A DNA stretch of 15,130 bases from JAZDJJ01 sp043804035 (GTDB lineage Bacteria > Bacteroidota > Bacteroidia > Palsa-948), in assembly GCA_043804035.1 (NCBI GenBank), contig JAZDJJ010000039.1, positions 1 to 15,130 on the forward strand, in the 5' to 3' direction. The translations under genes were made by a program, and so were the position numbers. How positions within the stretch are numbered: the stretch's first letter is position 1; each line of letters opens with the position of its first letter. The notes under the pieces were generated by a model. The model worked only from the letters and a program-made list of their open reading frames with translations. It ran no database searches and was not told the DNA's origin. Shown piece by piece: positions 1 through 7,855 of the stretch.

Positions 1-42
1 ATTAACAATTAACAATTAACAATTAACAATTAACAATTAACT
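1..42. repeat. Heptanucleotide tandem repeat (ATTAACA)n
   Basis: Six consecutive 7-base units read ATTAACA, the last ending in T instead of A. They start at the first base of the window, so the full array may be longer. The array ends 7 bases before the ATG at 50 and so lies in the leader or promoter region of the glycine-rich protein gene. Because it is outside the coding region, a change in copy number would alter spacing or leader length rather than reading frame. Confidence 0.9.
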
Positions 43-49
43 AATTATT

Positions 50-1276
50 ATGAAAACAAAAAATCTTTTTCTCGTAGCAGTTTGCATCATGCTATTTGCT
101 ATAAGCAATAAAAGTAATGCACAAAATATAGGTATCAACACAACTGGTGCTACGCCTGATTCTTCTGCAGGGTTAGATATTAATTTTACAAACAAAGGAT
201 TGCTCATTCCGCGAATGACAAGTGCCCAGCGCGATAATATTGCTACCTTATATACACCTGCCAATGGTCTTATGATTTTCAATATTACGACTAATTGTTT
301 TGAGGCATATATTAGTGGAACATGGCAAAGCGTATCTTGTGGTGGTAGTGGTGGCGGTACTTGTTCTGATCCCATCCCTGCAATGCCAACAGCTATTGCT
401 GCTACTCCCGGTACATTATCTTTTTATGCTAACTGGAATGCAGTTGCTGGTCCTCCTGCTGCCTCTACTTATTATTTAGATGTTGCTACTGATTTTATTT
501 TTACTGCTTTTGTTCCCGGTTACAATAAAATAAATACAGGCAATGTAACAACTTATCCTGTTACATCGCTTACTTGTGCTGCTACCTATTATTACCGAGT
601 GTATTCAGGTAATGGTTGCGGAGGTAAAAGCAATTGCTCAAATGTTATTACGGTTGCTCCTTTGGCTTGCGGCTCACAGACATTTGCTTATACCAGCGCA
701 GCACAAACCTTTACTGTACCTGCAGGAGTTACCTCTGTTACTGTGGATGTAAGAGGCGCTCAAGGTGGTGGCACTTATGGTGGTTTAGGGGCAAGAGTTG
801 TTGCAACATTAACTGTTACTCCGGGACAAGTTCTGCAAATTAATGTAGGCGGAGCGGGAGGTGCTGGTGCTGGTGGATGGAATGGCGGCGGTAGTGGTGA
901 TGGCGGTGGTGGCGGTGGTGCATCCGATATCCGTATTTCTCCTTACGCTCTTGCTAATCGCATTATAGTGGCAGGTGGTGGTGGTGGTGCGAGCCAGGAT
1001 AGTGATGCCGGTGGAAATGCGGGATGTATCAATGGGCAGAATGGTAGTGGTGGTGGTGGAGGTGGAGGTGGTACGCAATCTAGTGGTAATGCCATGGGAA
1101 TAGGTGGTAATGGTGGTGGTGGTGGTGGTGGTGGTGGTGGTGGTTATTGGGGTGGTGGTGGTAGTAGTAATTGTTGTAGTAGTGGTGGTGGCGGTGGCTC
1201 AAGTTATACTCCTGTGAATGGCGTTTGCACCGGCGGTATTCAAACAAATAATGGGCTGATAATAATAACGTGGTAA
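50..1276 (+). CDS. Secreted glycine-rich protein (Fn3-like plus ALK/LTK-type glycine-rich domain)
   Basis: This 408-residue protein is probably secreted or surface-located. Residues 1-24 form a signal peptide (MKTKN, hydrophobic core, likely cleavage SNA|QN). Residues 26-97 match the N-terminal block of many Bacteroidota exported proteins (GLDINFTNKGLLIPRMT, then GLMIFN and a TW near residue 91), which resembles phage-fibre-like segments. Residues about 107-203 look like a fibronectin type III domain (WNAV, YYYRVYSGNG). Residues 204-408 are a glycine-rich domain with strands TFTVPAGVTSVTVDVRGAQG, VTPGQVLQINVGGAGG and RIIVAGGGGGA, ending in NGLIIITW; this is the layout of the Gly-rich domain of ALK/LTK receptors. 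No type IX C-terminal sorting domain is seen, so the final secretion route is unclear. The ATG at 50 is the natural start because the signal peptide begins there. An adhesin or matrix role is inference. A phage-derived fibre is a weaker alternative, as no phage genes are nearby. Confidence 0.85.
   Translation: MKTKNLFLVAVCIMLFAISNKSNAQNIGINTTGATPDSSAGLDINFTNKGLLIPRMTSAQRDNIATLYTPANGLMIFNITTNCFEAYISGTWQSVSCGGSGGGTCSDPIPAMPTAIAATPGTLSFYANWNAVAGPPAASTYYLDVATDFIFTAFVPGYNKINTGNVTTYPVTSLTCAATYYYRVYSGNGCGGKSNCSNVITVAPLACGSQTFAYTSAAQTFTVPAGVTSVTVDVRGAQGGGTYGGLGARVVATLTVTPGQVLQINVGGAGGAGAGGWNGGGSGDGGGGGGASDIRISPYALANRIIVAGGGGGASQDSDAGGNAGCINGQNGSGGGGGGGGTQSSGNAMGIGGNGGGGGGGGGGGYWGGGGSSNCCSSGGGGGSSYTPVNGVCTGGIQTNNGLIIITW
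1112..1144 (+). repeat. In-frame (GGT)11 microsatellite
   Basis: Eleven perfect GGT codons encode an uninterrupted 11-glycine run at residues 355-365 of the glycine-rich protein. Shorter GGT and GGTGGC runs surround it from about 1049 to 1198. Loss or gain of units keeps the reading frame and only changes the length of the glycine tract. Confidence 0.9.
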
Positions 1277-1348
1277 AATTGTCTGAACTGTGATTTTTAT
1301 GATTAAATGATTAACTTGAAACCTTAAACTTTAATCTTTTGCTCTGTA

Positions 1349-1378
1349 TCTTTGCGTCTTTGCGTCTCTGCGAGAAAT
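1349..1378 (-). repeat. Dispersed-type intergenic repeat, CGCAAAGA-rich
   Basis: The plus strand reads TCTTTGCGTCTTTGCG followed by TCTCTGCGAGAAAT, three imperfect 8-base units of TCTTTGCG. The reverse complement (…CGCAGAGACGCAAAGACGCAAAG…) is of a type commonly scattered in Bacteroidota intergenic regions. A related word, CACGCAAAG…CACAAAG, lies at 14878-14920 in the opposite orientation. It sits in the 157-base gap between the glycine-rich protein gene and tamB. That gap shows no other gene, hairpin terminator or clear promoter. Confidence 0.6.
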
Positions 1379-1391
1379 AAAAAACATAACC

Positions 1392-1433
1392 ATTAAAAAG
1401 ACAGGTAGAATATTACTCTATGTAGCAGGAACA
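1392..1433 (+). other. Probable N-terminal extension of TamB with ATT in place of ATG
   Basis: The tamB frame stays open upstream of the TTG at 1434. From 1392 it reads I/M-KKTGRILLYVAGT and runs directly into LFLFLFGFYFVL. Together these make a normal signal anchor: basic start, then about 20 hydrophobic residues. With the TTG start only about 12 hydrophobic residues remain. The codon at 1392 is ATT within ACC-ATT-AAA-AAG, exactly where an ATG would be expected. No ATG, GTG or TTG lies between the upstream stop at 1332 and 1434. The start is therefore either a rare ATT initiation or a base error or mutation of ATG. Confidence 0.6.
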
Positions 1434-4400
1434 TTGTTTCTGTTTCTCTTTGGTTTTTATTTTGTTCTGCGCAGTGGGGCTTTTCAATCGTGGGCAACAA
1501 ATCAGATTGGCGGATATTTAGCGAATAAATGGAAAACAGTAGTCCGTGTGGAAGGCGTAGACATTGAGCTTTGGAAAAAAATTGTGTTGGAAGGTGTTTA
1601 TATAGAAGACCAAAAACACGATACTCTCCTCTATGCCGAAAAACTGAAAGCCGATATTGGTGCTTTTGATTCTGATAGTCAGAAAATTTTTTTAAGCAAT
1701 GTGATTTTACAAAATGCAACAATCAACATAGCAAAATGCAAAGGCGATACAGCACTTAATTTTCAGTTTATCATTGATGAATTTGCATCTGATGATACAA
1801 TTTCTACCGACAGCACTCATTGGAACATCGGCATTGGTGGCATCACGCTTAATAATATTTCTTTTTCTTACCGTATAGAATCCGACACTTCTCACACGAG
1901 AGGAATAAACTTTTCTGACCTCCATGTACATTCTCTCAACGGAAAGTTTACGGGTATTAAAATAGATGCGGATACTCTGGATTTCACAATCAATTCTCTT
2001 TTATTTTCTGAAGAAAGCGGATTTGTGCTTAGCGAACTTTCTGCTTCGGCAAGTATAAGTCCGACACAAATGAAATTAGCCAGTTTGAAATTAAAAACGA
2101 ACGAAAGTTTTTTGTTTGCTGATATTTGTTTTAAGTATACAAACTTTGATGACTTCAATCATTTCGCTGATAAAATAAAAATGAAAGCAAAGTTACGCAT
2201 CGCAAAAATAGAAATGTCTGACATTGCATATTTTTCTTCTGCTCTGCACGGACTTCATAAAACCATTTATATGCAAGGAGATGTGAGTGGAAAAGTGAGC
2301 GACCTGAAAGGACGAAAAATGTTTGTTCGTATTGGAGAAGAAACAATTTACAAAGGCGATTTTGATATTACAGGATTGCCTGAAATAGATGAGACCTTCA
2401 TGCTTTTTTCTATAAAAAGTTTTTCTACTTCTAAAAAAGATATTGAAAACATTCCGCTTCCTCCGTTTGACAAGAAAAATTTTATTGCTGTTCCTGCCAA
2501 TATCGGGTTGCTTGGAAAAATAAATTTCAAAGGAAATTTTAGTGGATTCTATAATGACTTTGTATCTTATGGAAATTTTTCTACTGCACTTGGTAATATT
2601 TATTCAGATATTTCGCTCAGCCAAAATGCAGTAACCGAAATGGTGAACTATCATGGAAAATTTAAAACAGATGATTTTAATATTGGAAAGTTTTTGGGAA
2701 ATGAAAAAATGTTCGGAAGAATTACATTAGATGCAGATGTGGATGGTAAAGGATTAAAGGCGGAGAACATGAACACATCTGTAAATGGAATAGTAAAAAG
2801 TTTTCAGTTTAATGATTATGCTTATCAAAACATGAAAGTGGAAGGCAAATTAGCGAGAAAAATTTTTAACGGTAAGATAAACATCAAAGACGAAAACATG
2901 GATCTTGATTTCAGCGGGAACGTGGATTTCAGCAAAGCACCAGCGCTCATGAATTTTACTGCTGATGTTGCCAAAGCAAATTTATCTAAACTCAACTTTG
3001 TAAAAAGCAATGAATACACCGACATTTCGGTTAAAGTGAATGTTAGTGGCAAAGGAAATAATCTTGACGACCTGACCGGAAAAATGCTTCTTGACAATAT
3101 AATTTACAAACAGGGAAAAGAAATATTTGATTTCAGGAATGTTCAACTTTCTGTAGATGATGATGCAGGAATTAAAACCGTAAAACTTTCTTCTGCTATT
3201 GCAGATGCACAACTTATCGGAAATTTTAAGTCGGGGAATATTCCTTCTTCATTTTCAGATTTTCTGAACAATTTTCTTCCTTCTCTTTTTGCTCAAACAA
3301 AGAATGAAAAAAAATACCGGCAGGAATTTAAGTATACAGTACAATTAAAGAATACTGATGTTGTTACCCGTGCTTTTCTGCCAAAAATAAAAATTACCTG
3401 TCCATCTTCTATATCAGGAAAGTTTGATGGAATGAAAAATGATTTTTCTTTTAATGCATCTTTCCCTCTGATAACTATAAATGAGTGTAAGTTCAAGAAG
3501 TGTAATATGAATGCTTCCTCTGAAAATAATGCTCTTTCTTTTTCTACAACCTTTGAACGATTTCAGGTTTCCGACAGCATACAGTTTGACAATATCAATT
3601 TTAATTCCCGTGCCTGCCACGATACAATTGGTTTTCATTTGAAATGGAATAATGCATCTCAACAATATAAAGGCGATGTGCCGGGATATATTGCTTTTTC
3701 CGAAAAGCCAAAAATAAAATTCAAATTCCTTCCTTCCGAAATTACAATTGCTGATTCCATCTGGCGAATAAATCCTGACAACGAGTTGGTCATGGATTCT
3801 TCTTTTATTGCTATCAGAGATTTGGCTTTTGTATGCGGAAAACAACAAGTGAGGGTAGAAGGAAATATTTCAAAAGAAAAAGAAGAAAGGATGTATCTTA
3901 TACTTTCGTCCTTTGCTTTGACGAACCTTAACTCCCTGCTAAAAAGCACTGATATCGCTCTTTATGGAACTGTTAATGGCAATACTTCTATCGCTAATAT
4001 TTACGACAAGCCGATTTTTGGCAGCAATCTGGATATTCAGAATATGATATTGAATAGCGAAGAAATCGGCAGCGGACCTGTTATATGTATTTATGACAGC
4101 AAAAGAGATGTGATAACTCTCAACGGAAAATTAACAAAGGAAAAAGGTGATGATATCAAATTTTCGGGAAATTATTTTCCTTCCAAAGACACAAACAGTA
4201 TTGCTATGGAAGCCGAAGTACATAATTTTCATTTGGAATTTTTTGAGCCGTTTTTGAAAAGTGATTTTACAAATATAAAAGGCACTGCAAATGCTGTATT
4301 AAAAATTGAAGGCACACCAAAAAAACCTCTGCTGAACGGAATCATTCACACGAACCTAAAAAATATTCATGTGAATTATCTTGGTACCGATTACCATTTT

Positions 4401-5828
4401 AACGGAGATATTTTTGTTGAACCATCTTCTTTTGATTTCAGAAACATTTCTATTTACGATGCTAATCAGAATACGGCAAATATTATAAACGGAAAATTGT
4501 TTCACAACAGTTTTCGGAATCTCCAATTTGACGTTGACCTTAACACAAACAAATTCCTTTGTCTGAATACGAATGAAAAAGATAATCCGGTTTACTATGG
4601 AAAAGTATTTGCCACAGGGATTATAAACATTTTTGGTTTTTTAGATAATATAAATATATCTGCCGCAGCGAAAACAGACAAAGTAAAAAATATTTTTAAC
4701 AAAACTGAATACACACAGTTGTTTATTCCACTTTCGGAATCCGGTGAAATGAGCGAAAATAGTTTTATGACTTTTGTAAAAAATGATACGGAAAAAGTTA
4801 AAACAAAAAAGTATAAAGTCAACACAACAGGCATTACTATGAATATGAAAGTGGAATCAACTTCGGATATGCATGTGCAACTTATCTTTGATGAAAAAGT
4901 TGGAGATGTGATAAAAGCTCGTGGTGCAGGTAATATTGAAATGACAATCAATGAGTTTGGTGATTTCAAAATATTTGGTAATTACACGATTGAAGATGGA
5001 GATTATCTTTTTACTCTGAGGAATGTCGTAAATAAAAAATTCAAAATTGAAAATGGAGGAACTATTCAATGGGCTGGCAATTCAGAAGATGCTGATATAA
5101 AAATGAACGCCATTTACGAATTACGAACTGTCCTTAATCCTTTGTTCCCTGATGACTCCACTAACATTTATAAAAAAAGATTACCTGTAAATTGTGTGAT
5201 GGATCTGAGTGGAAAATTGATGAGACCCGACGTTAACTTTGACATTGATATTCCTACTGCTGATGATTTTACACGGCAACGTGTGCGGGATAAATTGCGA
5301 AACAACGAAAATGAAATGAACAAACAAGTGTTTTTTCTTCTTATGACAAATAGTTTCATGCCGATTGATCCAATGAAGAATAATCCTTCCGGCTCAAAAG
5401 CAGATATCATTACTACCACCGAAATGCTTTCTAATCAGTTCAGCAATTGGTTTTCGCAAATTAGTAATGAGTTTGACGTGGGAGTTCGTTATCGTCCGGG
5501 GGATGAAATAAGTAAAGATGAAATACAACTTGCTTTATCCACTCAGCTTTTTAATGATAAGTTGAGCATTGACGGAAGTGTTGCCAATAATACGAATACT
5601 ACTACTTCTCAGAATGCAGCAAGTATTGTTGGCGATGTGAATGTAGAATATAAAATTACGAAAGATGGAAAGGTGAGGATAAAAGCATTTAATAAAACAA
5701 ACGAAGGAGATATTCTAAATACCGTAAAGGGTCCCTATACACAAGGAGTAGGTATTTTTTATAAAGAAGAGTTCAATACACTTGGAGAACTTTACAAAAG
5801 ATTTTCGGCGAAATTCAAAAAGAAATAA
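1434..5828 (+). CDS. tamB: TamB-like translocation and assembly module protein (DUF490)
   Basis: TamB-family proteins span the periplasm from an inner-membrane anchor to an outer-membrane BamA-family partner. They act in outer-membrane assembly and, as AsmA-like proteins, probably in lipid transport. From the TTG at 1434 the product is 1464 residues; from ATT 1392 it would be 1478. The N-terminus is a hydrophobic anchor followed by the early-TamB segment GVDIELWKKIVLEGVYIEDQ and then a long stretch of beta-rich repeats rich in N, D, K and F. Residues from about 1129 to the end match the conserved C-terminal TamB domain: GAGNIEMTINEFGDFKIFGN, YTIEDGDYLFTLRNVVNKKF, RVRDKLRNNENEMNKQVFFL and a final VGVRYRPGDE…KDEIQLALSTQLFNDKLSIDG. 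Length is usual for Bacteroidota. No tamA-like gene is in the window. The gene is uninterrupted and converges on the methyltransferase gene 47 bases downstream. Confidence 0.93.
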   Translation: MFLFLFGFYFVLRSGAFQSWATNQIGGYLANKWKTVVRVEGVDIELWKKIVLEGVYIEDQKHDTLLYAEKLKADIGAFDSDSQKIFLSNVILQNATINIAKCKGDTALNFQFIIDEFASDDTISTDSTHWNIGIGGITLNNISFSYRIESDTSHTRGINFSDLHVHSLNGKFTGIKIDADTLDFTINSLLFSEESGFVLSELSASASISPTQMKLASLKLKTNESFLFADICFKYTNFDDFNHFADKIKMKAKLRIAKIEMSDIAYFSSALHGLHKTIYMQGDVSGKVSDLKGRKMFVRIGEETIYKGDFDITGLPEIDETFMLFSIKSFSTSKKDIENIPLPPFDKKNFIAVPANIGLLGKINFKGNFSGFYNDFVSYGNFSTALGNIYSDISLSQNAVTEMVNYHGKFKTDDFNIGKFLGNEKMFGRITLDADVDGKGLKAENMNTSVNGIVKSFQFNDYAYQNMKVEGKLARKIFNGKINIKDENMDLDFSGNVDFSKAPALMNFTADVAKANLSKLNFVKSNEYTDISVKVNVSGKGNNLDDLTGKMLLDNIIYKQGKEIFDFRNVQLSVDDDAGIKTVKLSSAIADAQLIGNFKSGNIPSSFSDFLNNFLPSLFAQTKNEKKYRQEFKYTVQLKNTDVVTRAFLPKIKITCPSSISGKFDGMKNDFSFNASFPLITINECKFKKCNMNASSENNALSFSTTFERFQVSDSIQFDNINFNSRACHDTIGFHLKWNNASQQYKGDVPGYIAFSEKPKIKFKFLPSEITIADSIWRINPDNELVMDSSFIAIRDLAFVCGKQQVRVEGNISKEKEERMYLILSSFALTNLNSLLKSTDIALYGTVNGNTSIANIYDKPIFGSNLDIQNMILNSEEIGSGPVICIYDSKRDVITLNGKLTKEKGDDIKFSGNYFPSKDTNSIAMEAEVHNFHLEFFEPFLKSDFTNIKGTANAVLKIEGTPKKPLLNGIIHTNLKNIHVNYLGTDYHFNGDIFVEPSSFDFRNISIYDANQNTANIINGKLFHNSFRNLQFDVDLNTNKFLCLNTNEKDNPVYYGKVFATGIINIFGFLDNINISAAAKTDKVKNIFNKTEYTQLFIPLSESGEMSENSFMTFVKNDTEKVKTKKYKVNTTGITMNMKVESTSDMHVQLIFDEKVGDVIKARGAGNIEMTINEFGDFKIFGNYTIEDGDYLFTLRNVVNKKFKIENGGTIQWAGNSEDADIKMNAIYELRTVLNPLFPDDSTNIYKKRLPVNCVMDLSGKLMRPDVNFDIDIPTADDFTRQRVRDKLRNNENEMNKQVFFLLMTNSFMPIDPMKNNPSGSKADIITTTEMLSNQFSNWFSQISNEFDVGVRYRPGDEISKDEIQLALSTQLFNDKLSIDGSVANNTNTTTSQNAASIVGDVNVEYKITKDGKVRIKAFNKTNEGDILNTVKGPYTQGVGIFYKEEFNTLGELYKRFSAKFKKK

Positions 5829-5875
5829 TATTTTTCAATGACTTACGCAGAAGTTTATTTTTATCACAGATTTAT

Positions 5876-6628
5876 TTATGAACATTTTTTTATTAAAATA
5901 GTATATCCAATAGGGTCCAAATCATTGCCAAATTTTGTAAGTAAACTTATGTGTCCAAATATTATTGCAAAAAAAATCAACGGTGTGATTATAAACCAAA
6001 ATGGAAAAAAAGCATAACGCCAAATTTTAGTTGGAAAAATATTTCTAAAAAACAATATAATAAGTTTTGATGAAATAGAGGTTACATCAGTTCCTCTTGG
6101 GATAATTTCTGTTTCTTTATATTTCATAAATATTTTTTGCAAAGTAGATGGTGTGTATCTAAAATAATCGTAAGGTATATAATGGTATCTTGCACTCCAA
6201 GGAATGGTAAACAAAGCTTTGCCATTAGGTTTCAGTACTCTATAAACTTCATCAACTAAAGTTTGATAATCTTTAACATGCTCCAAAACTTCAGTGCAAA
6301 TGATATAATGAAAATAATCATTATCAAATGGAATTTTTTTTCCATCAAAGTGAGTGATGTCAGTTCTTTGATAATCAAACTTATCTGCCTCAGATATATC
6401 CACTCCATAATATTTGATGTATTTCTCATTCATCAAAAAACGATAAGGCGATTCGCCACAACCCAAATCCAATAAATTTCCATTTGCTTTTCGCAAAAAT
6501 ATTTTCAAATGACGATATACTGAAACTACTTGAAAATCTAATATTAAACGAATATAGAAACGGATTGAATTGAAAAAGTTATTTGGCGGTATGTGAGCTT
6601 TCGGTTTAAAATTTTCTTCTGTATTCAT
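5876..6628 (-). CDS. SAM-dependent class I methyltransferase with hydrophobic C-terminus
   Basis: This 250-residue protein carries a complete Methyltransf_11-type fold. The SAM-binding glycine motif is LLDLGCGESP (residues 52-61), strand 2 ends in GVDIS (75-79), the post-motif acid region is FDNDYFHYIICTEVLEHV (101-118), and RVLKPNGKALFTIP (130-143) is the usual motif III region. Residues about 148-160 (YHYIPYDYFRYTP) resemble Bacteroidota methyltransferases linked to glycan or lipid synthesis. Residues about 186-230 hold two strongly hydrophobic stretches (LIILFF, then WFIITPLIFFAIIF), so the protein is probably membrane-associated. The substrate cannot be told from the sequence. It is transcribed divergently from bioB with 102 bases between starts and ends 47 bases from the end of tamB. 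No neighbouring glycan genes are present to narrow the role. Confidence 0.88.
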   Translation of the reverse strand: MNTEENFKPKAHIPPNNFFNSIRFYIRLILDFQVVSVYRHLKIFLRKANGNLLDLGCGESPYRFLMNEKYIKYYGVDISEADKFDYQRTDITHFDGKKIPFDNDYFHYIICTEVLEHVKDYQTLVDEVYRVLKPNGKALFTIPWSARYHYIPYDYFRYTPSTLQKIFMKYKETEIIPRGTDVTSISSKLIILFFRNIFPTKIWRYAFFPFWFIITPLIFFAIIFGHISLLTKFGNDLDPIGYTILIKKCS

Positions 6629-6702
6629 AATTTAAAATCCTTCTTTAGTTTAGAAAAATCTATTACGATTAAAGATAATATTTTTCAATAAAACAAATTA
6701 TA

Positions 6703-6710
6703 TACTTTTG
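6703..6710 (+). promoter_or_regulatory. Bacteroidota -7 element (TAnnTTTG) for bioB
   Basis: TACTTTTG matches the Bacteroidota sigma-A -7 consensus TAnnTTTG exactly and ends 20 bases before the bioB ATG, implying a very short leader. A clear TTTG/TTG -33 element is not visible; only the T-rich run TTTTTC at 6681-6686 lies upstream. No riboswitch-like or operator palindrome is seen in this 102-base region, which also serves the divergent methyltransferase gene. Confidence 0.55.
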
Positions 6711-6730
6711 TTTCACAGTTAGTTTCATAT

Positions 6731-7702
6731 ATGAAAAAATATTCCAAAGAAGAAATTAAAGATATTTATAATTTTCCCTTACTGAATTTGATTTATCGTG
6801 CTGCTACTGTTCATCGTACTTTTCATAATCCATCAGAAATTCAGGTGAGTTCGCTTCTTTCGGTAAAGACAGGTGGTTGTACAGAGGACTGTGGTTATTG
6901 TTCGCAATCAGTTCATCATCAAACCGATATTGATACTAATAAATTAATTTCGGTAGAAGAAGTAGTAAGTTCTGCTGTCCGTGCAAAAGAAAATGGAGCA
7001 TCTCGTATGTGCCTTGGCACTGCGTGGAGAGAAGTGAAAGATAATGGCGATTTTGATAAGGTATTGAAAATGATTAGAGCAGTTACCAATTTAGGAATGG
7101 AAGTTTGTTGCACATTAGGTATGCTCACCGAAGAGCAGGCGAAAAAACTTGCCGATGCAGGATTGTATGCTTACAACCACAATTTGGATTCATCAAAAGA
7201 TTTTTACAAGAAGATTATCACCACCCGCAAATACGATGACCGCTTGAATACAATTAAAAATATCCGTAAAGCGAAAATAACTGTTTGCTGTGGAGGTATA
7301 ATCGGCATGGGTGAAGGAGTAGATGACAGAATTGAATTACTTTATTCGTTATCGTGTCTTGAACCGCAGCCGGAATCTGTTCCCATCAATGCACTTATTC
7401 CTGTGAAAGGAACTCCGCTTGAAAATCGGAATCCTGTTCCAATATGGGATATGGTAAGAATGATTGCAACTGCAAGAATTGTGATGCCAAAATCAATGGT
7501 ACGATTATCTGCCGGTAGAACTCTTATGACTTTAGAAGGGCAGGCACTATGTTTTCTGGCAGGAGCAAATTCTATTTTTGCTGGCGAAAAACTTCTTACT
7601 GCACCAAATCCTGAATACAATGCAGATATGGAAATGTTTAAACTTTTTGGATTATCATCAAAAGAAGTAAATCAAAACAAAAAAGTTATTTCAGATATTT
7701 AA
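6731..7702 (+). CDS. bioB: Biotin synthase
   Basis: BioB is a cytosolic radical-SAM enzyme that inserts sulfur into dethiobiotin in the last step of biotin synthesis. At 323 residues it is slightly shorter than the 346-residue E. coli enzyme, the difference being at the non-conserved C-terminal tail. The radical-SAM [4Fe-4S] motif CTEDCGYC places cysteines at residues 50, 54 and 57. The second cluster's ligands are present: Cys94 (SRMCLGTAWR), Cys126 (EVCCTLG), Cys186 (TVCCGGIIGMGE) and the arginine of VRLSAGR (257-263). The family motifs YNHNLDSS and ESVPINALIPVKGTPL are intact. Two ligand positions are CysCys doublets, where E. coli has CysMet and CysSer. The gene is solitary: no bioA, bioD, bioF or birA is in the window. 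The ATG at 6731 follows a good -7 element. Confidence 0.97.
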   Translation: MKKYSKEEIKDIYNFPLLNLIYRAATVHRTFHNPSEIQVSSLLSVKTGGCTEDCGYCSQSVHHQTDIDTNKLISVEEVVSSAVRAKENGASRMCLGTAWREVKDNGDFDKVLKMIRAVTNLGMEVCCTLGMLTEEQAKKLADAGLYAYNHNLDSSKDFYKKIITTRKYDDRLNTIKNIRKAKITVCCGGIIGMGEGVDDRIELLYSLSCLEPQPESVPINALIPVKGTPLENRNPVPIWDMVRMIATARIVMPKSMVRLSAGRTLMTLEGQALCFLAGANSIFAGEKLLTAPNPEYNADMEMFKLFGLSSKEVNQNKKVISDI

Positions 7703-7826
7703 ATGATTGTTACTTTCCTTCCCTAAAAACTAATGCAATTTTTTCTGGAAATAAATAAGTCAGCAATATCTTTTCAAAGGAAGAGAAATGCAAATTCCAC
7801 TTCTCACCTATCAATTTTTTTTATTT

Positions 7827-7855
7827 TTTTTCACGCGGGCTTTTTTTGTGAAAAA
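7827..7855. other. Inverted repeat at the convergent bioB/ABC gene ends
   Basis: TTTTTCAC (7827-7834) and GTGAAAAA (7848-7855) are perfect 8-base inverted repeats around a 13-base loop. They straddle the stop codon of the minus-strand ABC transporter gene and lie about 125 bases past the bioB stop. Neither strand has a proper U-tract after the stem, so it is not a textbook intrinsic terminator. The stretch 7703-7826 otherwise holds only T-rich sequence. Confidence 0.25.

Noticed and set aside
1..42. Possible CRISPR or origin iterons
   Set aside because: The 7-base units are directly contiguous with no spacers, and no cas, dnaA or replication gene is nearby.
809..1078. Minus-strand open frame rich in Thr and Ser opposite the glycine-rich gene
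   Set aside because: It is the mirror of the GGT/GGC repeats (ACC/GCC read as Thr/Ala) and has no independent features.
50..1276. Phage tail-fibre gene from a prophage
   Set aside because: The N-terminal block is fibre-like, but there is a signal peptide and no phage gene in the window.
6731..7702. Truncated bioB because it is shorter than the E. coli enzyme
   Set aside because: All cluster ligands and core motifs are present; only the variable C-terminal tail is shorter.
7827..7855. Intrinsic terminator for bioB or the ABC gene
   Set aside because: The stem is AT-rich and overlaps the ABC stop codon, and neither strand has a U-tract after it; kept only as an inverted repeat.
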